20,302 bases of DNA from a virus. Of the stretch, positions 15,123 through 20,302 are shown piece after piece. A program made the position numbers and the translations under genes. Position 1 is the stretch's first letter, and each line of letters opens with the position of its first letter. The DNA lies in IMG/VR virus record IMGVR_UViG_3300025886_000202, positions 1 through 20,302 of that record. The stretch is one strand, 5' to 3'. A model generated the notes under the pieces. It was not told where the DNA came from. It saw only the letters and a list, made by a program, of their open reading frames with translations, and searched no databases.

Positions 15123-15956
15123 TTATTCAGTGCAAGAAATTTTGACAATGCCTTCGCCGTCAATTGAGACGGAACCAGCAGAGAACATGGAGCTAACCAA
15201 GAACGATGTCTTTTCTGGGACATAGTTGACTTCGGTTTTCTGAGCCATCGACTCAGCATAGCCCATCGAATCTTTGTGCCAGGCAAAGCAAGTACGAGTA
15301 GAAGGCTTAGGAATACCGCCTTCGTCACGGTCGCCCATTGTCAAGATGTTGAAGCCCATGAATGTGTTGATCTCACCTTGGACAAGAGCTTTGACAGAAG
15401 CAAAGTCTTGGCTTGTGATTTCAGTTTCACCGAGCAAAGCATCTAGCTGAGAAGCGTGCATGAGCAAGTTACGGCCTTCAGAAGGTACGTTCTTCTCATT
15501 CATAGCTTTCGCAGTAGCGCGGAGCTTTTCGATGTTCATGTTTGTGCCAGCACCACCGATTGTTGTTGCAACAGTAGATGTGCCAGTGGCCGCGTTCAGA
15601 GCATCGATCATGATCTGGTCCATGCGACGAGCAATAGACTTAGATACAACCTGTACCAATTCAGAACGCTCATCAAAGTTGATGTGGGACTGTTGGAAGA
15701 TGTCTGAGTATTCTGCTGCAATGTAGTCTTCCATTGTCGCAGTTACTTGGCCGTATGTGACGTTAAGTGGAGTAACATCGGTTTGTGGTACGCGGAGCGT
15801 GGCTACACCTTTACCGATTGTTGGGAACTTAACAGTATTACCGGCAACGCCGGTGCGGGTCCGCATTGTGCCACGAAGCACAGATTCGGCTTGATACGCT
15901 TGTTTGACCTCAGAATCGAAAAGATCAACAAACGCGGTTGAGACGTTAATCGCCAT
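15123..15956 (-). CDS. Major capsid protein (HK97-fold)
   Basis: A 277-residue shell protein. The frame is open upstream to a TTG at 15983. I chose the ATG at 15956 because GGAGG lies nine bases before it and the product then begins MAINVSTAFVDLFDSEVK, a typical start for this capsid family. Features seen include YQAESVLRGTMRTRTG (21-36), a VTPLNVTYGQVTATMEDY stretch (61-78), HINFDERSELV, and the helix ARRMDQIMIDALNAATG (109-125) followed by Gly-rich strands. These resemble capsid proteins of the Bordetella phage BPP-1 (Bbp17) kind more than T7 gp10. The neighbours (scaffold upstream, decoration protein downstream) agree. The strong ribosome site and structured leader suggest heavy expression. 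A cysteine near the end (ISCTE) is present. Confidence 0.9.
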   Translation of the reverse strand: MAINVSTAFVDLFDSEVKQAYQAESVLRGTMRTRTGVAGNTVKFPTIGKGVATLRVPQTDVTPLNVTYGQVTATMEDYIAAEYSDIFQQSHINFDERSELVQVVSKSIARRMDQIMIDALNAATGTSTVATTIGGAGTNMNIEKLRATAKAMNEKNVPSEGRNLLMHASQLDALLGETEITSQDFASVKALVQGEINTFMGFNILTMGDRDEGGIPKPSTRTCFAWHKDSMGYAESMAQKTEVNYVPEKTSFLVSSMFSAGSVSIDGEGIVKISCTE

Positions 15957-15991
15957 TTGCAAAAACCTCCTTTTGCGTTTCAATTAAACGC
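15957..15991 (-). promoter_or_regulatory. Strong Shine-Dalgarno of the capsid gene with an adjacent hairpin
   Basis: On the minus strand AAAGGAGGT (core GGAGG at 15966-15970) lies nine bases before the capsid ATG, near-perfect complementarity to the 16S rRNA end. Immediately upstream, GCGTTT and AAACGC (15975-15991) form a six-base-pair stem with a five-base loop. The stem leaves the ribosome site open and may keep it accessible or stabilise the message 5' end. Confidence 0.7.
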
Positions 15992-16128
15992 TTCCGTTAT
16001 CCGAGGTTCCGGGCGGTCGCTTGCGCGTTATGGCCGCGCCAACCAGTAGATTACTACATCCAACGGGCCGAGCACGGTTAGCCGTTAAGGCTAAAATACA
16101 CGCAAGCGATATTTATTGCAAGTCTCTA
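15992..16128 (-). promoter_or_regulatory. Structured untranslated leader of the capsid gene
   Basis: This is the larger part of the only gap above 60 bases in an otherwise tightly packed module. On the minus strand the arms TCGCTTGCGTG (16109-16099) and CGCGCAAGCGA (16027-16017) pair over 11 positions with one G-U. They enclose a six-base-pair hairpin, TTAGCC/GGCTAA (16094-16078, loop TTAAC), a short GTAG/CTAC hairpin near 16048-16059, and matching GGCC blocks. No open frame is supported here. T7 has its strongest late promoter in this place, and a promoter may overlap this stretch, but I could not recognise a conserved one. Confidence 0.5.
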
Positions 16129-16890
16129 TCACTTTTGCTGAGATTGGAACCACTTTTGTTCCATCTGAGTGCGCCAAGCAGCATCGCTTTGCCAGCGCGG
16201 GTCAGAGATAGCAACTTGCAAATCCTGCTTTGTCATGGTCTCTTGCTGGATCGTAGGCTTAATAGGAATGTTCTCATTCGTAATGGCCTGGTGATACTTC
16301 AAGAAAGCATTAATTGCGTCAGCGTTGTTCAGTGAATATGCTATCGCTTCACGCTCAGAGTTATTCAGAGGAGCCTTCATCAAGACGCGCTCAGTCATTT
16401 GGATCTTCTCAGAAGCATTTGCCCCTAGCTTCTCCATCTCCACGCGCTGATCGTACTGTACGCTCTCCTGCTCATCCTTAGACAAGGCAAGTACACGGCC
16501 TGCAAGATCCTCGAATGCACCCTGGCTAATCCCGTTTTCTTTAGCCCAATCCTGATATACGGCGACAGTCGGATCGTCAGAGTCCAAACCCTGATCCGCA
16601 AGTGCAGATACATCATACTCTTCCGGTGCTTTATGTTTTCCGGCTTTAAACTTTTTCTCAAGCTCTGCATAACTCTTTGCCAGCTTTTCAACATCTGGGC
16701 CGTCCTCATCCCAAAATTTTTCTGGATAATAATCTGGCCGCTGTAACGGCTCATCATCACTTGCAGCAGCAGGCTCACCCTGCGGCGCTTCATGCACAGC
16801 AACCGGCGCATCCTCTTGAGGAGTGTCCGGCTCTGCTACGTTAATCATTGGGGCGTCAGCCTCCACTTGTTCTGCCATTGCTTCAGCCAT
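16129..16890 (-). CDS. Capsid assembly scaffolding protein, gp9-like
   Basis: A 253-residue, acidic, helical protein that guides procapsid assembly and is then released. The first 50 residues are Pro/Glu/Asp/Ala-rich and probably disordered. Residues 51-81 carry the podovirus scaffold signature: RPDYYPEKFWDEDGPDVEKL, then AKSYAELEKKF. The middle is helical (ISQGAFEDLAGRVLALSKDE). The C terminus (DPRWQSDAAWRTQMEQKW, about 230-247) is the expected basic helical capsid-binding end. The ATG at 16890 overlaps the Bbp19-like gene by eight bases (ATGGCTGA), with AGAAAGG just upstream. An in-frame ATG four codons later is possible. It lies directly before the capsid gene, as in T7. Confidence 0.9.
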   Translation of the reverse strand: MAEAMAEQVEADAPMINVAEPDTPQEDAPVAVHEAPQGEPAAASDDEPLQRPDYYPEKFWDEDGPDVEKLAKSYAELEKKFKAGKHKAPEEYDVSALADQGLDSDDPTVAVYQDWAKENGISQGAFEDLAGRVLALSKDEQESVQYDQRVEMEKLGANASEKIQMTERVLMKAPLNNSEREAIAYSLNNADAINAFLKYHQAITNENIPIKPTIQQETMTKQDLQVAISDPRWQSDAAWRTQMEQKWFQSQQK

Positions 16891-17140
16891 TGTTTGACCT
16901 TTCTATTCTTTTCTCAATCATGCGTACCATCTCTGCCATGCCTGTCCTTACATAGCCGAAACTCGCATCCTCTCCAGGAAACCAAGTCGGTTGCTCAATC
17001 GTTATGCTGCGCAAATGACTTAGAACACGTTGCCCCTCTGTGCTTTTAAAAACCTTGCCGTATAGAACATCTATATCAGCAGCCTTTGGGCTTTCGCTTA
17101 TTGCTTGGGTTAAACCTTCCCACCCATCGGGTGAACTCAT
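16883..17140 (-). CDS. Bbp19-like small phage protein
   Basis: An 85-residue protein that overlaps the portal stop by four bases (ATGA) and the scaffold start by eight. Its central pattern (LYGKVFKSTEGQRVLSHLRS, about 26-45, then an aromatic FPGEDASFGYVRTGMAEMVRMI segment) matches the small Bbp19-like family named after Bordetella phage BPP-1. That family is usually found among head genes. No function is established for it as far as I know. Its place between portal and scaffold suggests a role in head assembly or packaging. It may have no T7 counterpart. Confidence 0.65.
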   Translation of the reverse strand: MSSPDGWEGLTQAISESPKAADIDVLYGKVFKSTEGQRVLSHLRSITIEQPTWFPGEDASFGYVRTGMAEMVRMIEKRIERSNNG

Positions 17141-18699
17141 TGCATAGCCTCCATTGTTGCTCCACCATCATTAGCAGTCGGCGGCCCTTGTTCGGCCATT
17201 GCTTGCGCCTGCATCTGTTGCATCATCATTTCTTGCTCTTCCGCTGTGGTAAGCAAGTCCTGTTTGATGTTCATCTTATCGGCAATGAATGCTGTAATCC
17301 GTGGGATCGACAATGCCATCTGACCCTGTGGGCCTAGAGAGTTGGCAATCTGCATAAACTGCACGATATCGTTCACCTCTTGTAACTTCTGAGCCTGAGC
17401 CAAAGGAGCCACCGGCGTGACCTTTACCTCTACACCGTTGACCTTGAGCGGAAGATCGATGTAACCAGCCTGGTCCATTACATAGAGAATGCGTGACACC
17501 AGCGGGATCATCGTCTCATCGATCAATCGACCAAACGCAGAACCCAGATTAGAAGCAAGCTCACGGGATCTCTCAGCGATCTCAGTAGCAGACCGGGCTG
17601 ACATATTGTCAGGCGGCAACGTATCATCCATCAAGATCTTTTTAATGTTCATGCGTAGATCATTCATAACGATCTGACTTGTGTTAAAGTCACCGGCACG
17701 GGGAAGGGGAGACAGGGACGGACCCTGTGCGCCACCGTTACGAGCCACACCAATGATTGCACCAGGCTGGATCTTTACGTTCTGAGGATTGAGAACGCCA
17801 TCGTCAGCAGCAGTATATACGCCAGAGATCGACAAAGAAGCATTCTTCAGGACCAACTCAACGGTCTTGTTTAGCGTCTTGATGTCAGCAATCGCAGTAA
17901 CCAGGGGACCACGGCCATAGATCTCACCGGCAACTTTCATGTAACGCGCAACGATAAATGGCGAAGACTTCATGGTGCGGTAGACCAGATCTTGCCGCTT
18001 ACCAGGCCAGATAACATGATAGCAATATATCGCTCTTTCGTAATCATAGATCACAGCATCCATAAGATCGATCTCTTTAGATGGTGATCGTGATATCGCA
18101 TCTACCAATTCCGGCGTCATTTCAGCATCAGGGAACTCTTGCGGTATCGCTTCAGCCTTCATTCTTAGCTTGCGATACACATTATCGACATTGCCGAATG
18201 TGCCTTCTTCAATCGAAACGAGATACTGAGGGATGGGTGTAAAGCGGATCGGAGTTGCCTCATCACCAGGCGTCACCATCATCACGGCAGTGCCTACACA
18301 GAGATCCAGAAGGAACTCGCCCATAGCCAGATCAAAGTTAGTCTGGCGCATTACCTCAAACATCCGCTCAGTGTAAGCATCAAGCGCAGCTTGAGCCTGT
18401 GGCTGTTGTTCTTTTGGGATGCCACTACCGGCCTCTAGGCGGCACCACGCTTTCTGTGGTGGAAACAAGCCAGCTTGTATGCGGTTAGCAAAACGCTGAG
18501 TGGCTGAGATCGCTGTAGAGTCAAACACACGGCCCATCTTCTTCTGACCGGCGGTGTTACCCTCATAGTTTCCATCGTACATATTGCGCTGCGGCAGAGC
18601 AAACTCGTAGCAATCCTCATAGATAGTACGCCATTGATCCTTGCGGGATTGGGCCTTGGCCTCACGCTCCATGATCTCTCTTACGTCTAGCCGAGCCAT
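17137..18699 (-). CDS. Portal (head-tail connector) protein, gp8-like
   Basis: A 520-residue protein (T7 gp8 is 536) that forms the dodecameric portal for DNA entry and exit. Family features in order are YEFALPQRNMYDGN (31-44), ATQRFANRIQAGLFPP (66-81) and the YGRGPLVTAIADIKTLN stretch (261-277), whose GRGP is a hallmark of the 'head to tail connecting' portal family. A long helix with SATEIAERSRELASNLG and a closing Met/Gln-rich tail (EEQEMMMQQMQAQAMAEQ) follow. The ribosome site AAAAAAGGA is built from the last codons of the preceding gene, with eight bases to the ATG. The stop overlaps the next start as ATGA. Confidence 0.95.
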   Translation of the reverse strand: MARLDVREIMEREAKAQSRKDQWRTIYEDCYEFALPQRNMYDGNYEGNTAGQKKMGRVFDSTAISATQRFANRIQAGLFPPQKAWCRLEAGSGIPKEQQPQAQAALDAYTERMFEVMRQTNFDLAMGEFLLDLCVGTAVMMVTPGDEATPIRFTPIPQYLVSIEEGTFGNVDNVYRKLRMKAEAIPQEFPDAEMTPELVDAISRSPSKEIDLMDAVIYDYERAIYCYHVIWPGKRQDLVYRTMKSSPFIVARYMKVAGEIYGRGPLVTAIADIKTLNKTVELVLKNASLSISGVYTAADDGVLNPQNVKIQPGAIIGVARNGGAQGPSLSPLPRAGDFNTSQIVMNDLRMNIKKILMDDTLPPDNMSARSATEIAERSRELASNLGSAFGRLIDETMIPLVSRILYVMDQAGYIDLPLKVNGVEVKVTPVAPLAQAQKLQEVNDIVQFMQIANSLGPQGQMALSIPRITAFIADKMNIKQDLLTTAEEQEMMMQQMQAQAMAEQGPPTANDGGATMEAMQ

Positions 18700-18703
18700 C
18701 TCA

Positions 18704-18976
18704 TTATCCTTTTTTATTACGGTTAGCGAAGTTACGCGCTGCCTCTACCGATCCAAAACCCCATGCCTTTAGAGCCAGTGCCTTGCGGGTGGGTTCACCC
18801 TTTTCATTCTTCATCGGGCCTTTCATCCCAGCGAACCTAGCAGCAAAGCTAACACGCCGGGGATTGGTCCCTGTCTTGACGGGAGCCTTTAAATTGCCCC
18901 CATCCTTACGCTCAAAGTGCTTTCGACCGGCCTCATTAAGGCCGCCCTTTGGGTTTTGATGAGCTTTCTTGACCAT
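18704..18976 (-). CDS. Small basic protein before the portal (DUF6321-like)
   Basis: A 90-residue, Lys/Arg/Gly-rich protein. The pattern GGLNEAGRKHFERKDGGNLK (residues 11-30), then APVKTGTNPRRVSFAARFAG and MKGPMKNEKGEPTRKALALK fits small phage proteins annotated as DUF6321 that lie among packaging and head genes in many marine phages. The function is unknown; the strong positive charge would allow nucleic acid contact. It sits four bases from the portal start, and its end supplies the portal ribosome site. The family name is from memory of the motif and is only moderately sure. Confidence 0.7.
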   Translation of the reverse strand: MVKKAHQNPKGGLNEAGRKHFERKDGGNLKAPVKTGTNPRRVSFAARFAGMKGPMKNEKGEPTRKALALKAWGFGSVEAARNFANRNKKG

Positions 18977-18979
18977 ATC

Positions 18980-19159
18980 TTACTTCTTGGCTTTGGGCTT
19001 AGCTTTTGCTTTAGCCTTTGGCTTTTCTACCCAGGCCTCATTCTCAGGAGTGTTAAGATCGTCAGCAACGAACCCGCCCTTAGAATCTCTTGCACGAACC
19101 AGCTCAACGGCTGGGCGATTTCTGTGGTGAACGCGGGGATCTGATTTGATTTTAGTCAT
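18980..19159 (-). CDS. Small protein with an H1-like Lys-Ala-Pro tail
   Basis: A 59-residue open frame, ATG at 19159, overlapping the upstream stop by four bases (ATGA). The start is MTKIKSDPRVHHRNRPAVEL, the middle RARDSKGGFVADDLNTPENE, and the C terminus is a Lys/Ala/Pro repeat (VEKPKAKAKAKPKAKK) like the tails of histone H1-type proteins. It keeps the one-after-another packing between its neighbours (stop three bases before the next ATG), which supports it as real. I do not recognise a family. A role in DNA contact inside the head is a guess from charge alone. Confidence 0.7.
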   Translation of the reverse strand: MTKIKSDPRVHHRNRPAVELVRARDSKGGFVADDLNTPENEAWVEKPKAKAKAKPKAKK

Positions 19160-19470
19160 TGCGAATCCTTTATCTTCAGTAACAGCTTGCGTCTTTTAGC
19201 AACCCTGTTTCCCTTTTCTTTTTCAAACTTCTTTCTCTTTTCTTTGCCCTCTGCAATCATTCGAGCACGAGCGGCAGCCTTTGCATCTGGCTTAGATGGT
19301 TTAGATGGTTTATCGTTATCGCTGCTGCTCATCATCTTGTCGAGCATTTCCAGTCGCTTTTTCTGCGAATATTTTTCCATCGGGGTGTATTTTCCCCCAA
19401 ATGGATCTAGGTCGGCTTTTTTCTTATTGATGTCAGAAAAAATCTTTCCTAAAGCTTTAGCAAAGATCAT
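19156..19470 (-). CDS. Unrecognised small, highly charged protein
   Basis: A 104-residue protein. The start MIFAKALGKIFSDINKKKAD is followed by DPFGGKYTPMEKYSQKKRLE, an Asp/Ser/Lys/Pro linker (SSSDNDKPSKPSKPDAK), and a strongly basic helix (AAARARMIAEGKEKRKKFEK, then RVAKRRKLLLKIK). The ATG shares one base with the stop of the preceding gene (TAATG), and the stop overlaps the next ATG (ATGA), which argues for an expressed gene. I do not recognise a family. Its place before the portal suggests a virion or head-tail accessory protein. Confidence 0.65.
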   Translation of the reverse strand: MIFAKALGKIFSDINKKKADLDPFGGKYTPMEKYSQKKRLEMLDKMMSSSDNDKPSKPSKPDAKAAARARMIAEGKEKRKKFEKEKGNRVAKRRKLLLKIKDSQ

Positions 19471-19706
19471 TAAGTTCCACCTCCAAGCTTTGACGTCTTA
19501 GGCAAGTCGCCTGGACCTTCTAGTTTGGCCGGTGAGAACAAAAGCTTTAAACCACCTGTTTTCATAAGCCTGCGGCGCTTCATTGCACTTTTCATCTCGA
19601 ATTTATTTTGAGCCTCCGCTTTTTGTTCAGCCTTAGCTTGCGCGGCCTCTGCATCTTTTTGCGCTTGGGTGGGAGCGGGCCGACCACCGCCAAATATTCC
19701 AGACAT
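19470..19706 (-). CDS. Small Gly/Ala-Gln-rich protein, possible gp7.3-type head-tail accessory
   Basis: A 78-residue protein: a MSGIFGGGRPAP start, an Ala/Gln/Glu helix (EAAQAKAEQKAEAQNKFEM), then a basic patch (KRRRLMKTGGLKLLFSP) and a Gly-rich end. Small phage proteins with a Gly-rich start, a helix and an RRR...TGG patch commonly sit just upstream of the portal, and T7 has the virion protein gp7.3 there. The similarity is of layout only, so this name is a guess. It starts one base after the GNAT-like gene ends and shares its stop with the next start (TAATG). Confidence 0.65.
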   Translation of the reverse strand: MSGIFGGGRPAPTQAQKDAEAAQAKAEQKAEAQNKFEMKSAMKRRRLMKTGGLKLLFSPAKLEGPGDLPKTSKLGGGT

Positions 19707-19707
19707 A

Positions 19708-20187
19708 TTAAAACCTCACCATCATGTAGTAGTCAGACCCATCCGGTCCGTACTTTCTCATAATACTTTCTACCTCGAAACGTAGTGCCTTGGCAAACCT
19801 AAATGCGGTATCGTTATTCGTGTTTACGCAGATCTGTAGCCTTTTTATGCCGTTATTAGCTATTGCGGTATCGGTTAGCTGCTTAGAAGCCCGTATAACC
19901 GATATCGCATGGCGCTCAATCTCTTTGCCGGGGATCAGCCACATCTCTGCAACCCCATCCCAAAAGGGGCGAATGCCAAACGCACAGACAACCTTACCTC
20001 TCCCGATGCCAGACCAGCTCATCCCGTCTACGGCGTGATCCCAGACATAGTTAATGTAGTTAGGTATCACGTTAGCAAAATCTTTGTTCTCTTCTTTAAG
20101 GTTTATTCTGGCTAAATGATCGTAGGTCAGCGGGACGATATGCTCATCGTGGCCCATTCTTACCTGGGGCAGTTGGACTAAAGCCAT
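19708..20187 (-). CDS. GNAT-fold phage protein, T7 gp13-like (DUF2833 type)
   Basis: A 159-residue protein. Residues 64-86 (GKVVCAFGIRPFWDGVAEMW and on to LIPG) fit the central strands of the acetyltransferase fold, 89-112 the long helix, and 116-145 (RLQICVNTNNDTAFRFAKAL, then FEVESIMRKYGPDG) the late strands with the usual A-x-R-x-A-x-x-L-x-F element. The acetyl-CoA loop R/Q-x-x-G-x-G/A is not visible, so activity is doubtful. T7 gp13, needed for virion morphogenesis, belongs to a family with this fold (DUF2833), but it lies after gp12 in T7 and here lies before the portal. The start shares one base with the previous stop (TAATG). Confidence 0.75.
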   Translation of the reverse strand: MALVQLPQVRMGHDEHIVPLTYDHLARINLKEENKDFANVIPNYINYVWDHAVDGMSWSGIGRGKVVCAFGIRPFWDGVAEMWLIPGKEIERHAISVIRASKQLTDTAIANNGIKRLQICVNTNNDTAFRFAKALRFEVESIMRKYGPDGSDYYMMVRF

Positions 20188-20302
20188 TAGAAGACCTCGA
20201 AATCTGTGCTTGCGTTGAATGTTTGCCCACCCGCAAAGCTTCCGCCATAGGTTCCGCGCCGCAATCTGCGTTGCTCACCGCCACCGAGCATAAGATATCC
20301 AA
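20187..20302 (-). CDS. 3' end of an unrecognised gene (partial)
   Basis: The last 37 codons and the TAA of a gene that begins outside the window. The visible product is MLGGGEQRRLRRGTYGG followed by FAGGQTFNASTDFEVF, Gly- and Arg-rich then polar. The TAA shares a base with the next ATG (TAATG), matching the overlap style of the module. Too little is present to name it. Confidence 0.6.
   Translation of the reverse strand, partial: GYLMLGGGEQRRLRRGTYGGSFAGGQTFNASTDFEVF

Noticed and set aside
14871-15125. Frameshifted capsid extension like T7 gp10B
   Set aside because: The downstream gene has its own Shine-Dalgarno and ATG, the capsid stop is not at a slippery sequence I can recognise, and the product looks like a separate small protein.
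14876-15328. Minus-strand Leu/Arg/Ser-rich frame of 150 codons across the capsid end
   Set aside because: Shadow frame of the capsid and decoration genes; composition is that of an out-of-frame reading.
15957-15983. Longer capsid product starting at the TTG at 15983
   Set aside because: It would translate through the hairpin and the strong Shine-Dalgarno; the ATG at 15956 with a nine-base spacing gives the typical family N terminus.
1-20302. tRNA, rRNA, insertion sequence, integrase, terminase, lysis or replication genes
   Set aside because: None could be recognised on either strand; the window appears to hold only the virion module.

Overview
The window is the virion (structural) module of a T7-like, short-tailed (podovirus-type) phage. 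Every supported gene lies on the minus strand, so the module reads from right to left, and the genes are packed with 1-8 base overlaps or gaps of a few bases. The order after the portal follows T7 closely: portal (gp8-like), scaffold (gp9-like), major capsid protein (gp10 position), tail tubular A (gp11-like), tail tubular B (gp12-like), internal virion proteins in the gp14, gp15 and gp16 positions, then tail fibre (gp17-like). The sequence looks roughly mid-40s percent GC by eye. The capsid-side proteins and the fibre modules resemble those I know from marine podoviruses of proteobacteria. The host cannot be fixed from this window, and no integrase, terminase, polymerase or lysis gene is present.

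Right end (20302-18704): the 3' end of an unrecognised gene, a GNAT-fold protein of the T7 gp13 kind, then four very small basic proteins. The gp13-like gene lies upstream of the portal here, not after gp12 as in T7. Middle (18699-12000): portal, a Bbp19-like small protein, scaffold, a 172-base untranslated leader that can fold extensively, major capsid protein with a near-perfect Shine-Dalgarno, a small probable decoration protein, a GC-rich hairpin in the place of T7's T-phi terminator, and the two tail tubular proteins. Left (11998-1): the ejection proteins and the tail fibre, which runs off the left edge after 821 codons.

The most unusual part is the ejection apparatus. The gp15/gp16 region is three genes (879, 1305 and 824 residues) joined by ATGA overlaps. 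The 1305-residue protein carries a ParB/DdrB-type domain (DGHQR motif) and, near its C terminus, a RelA/SpoT-like nucleotidyltransferase signature (D..R, GY.D, GEIQ, GHDYYE). I see no lytic transglycosylase motif, which T7 gp16 has. If this protein enters the cell with the DNA, as gp16 does in T7, the phage would deliver nuclease-like and nucleotide-synthetase-like domains at the first moment of infection. That layout resembles the 'polyvalent proteins' of phages and conjugative elements. Domain calls rest on motif reading by eye; no search was run.
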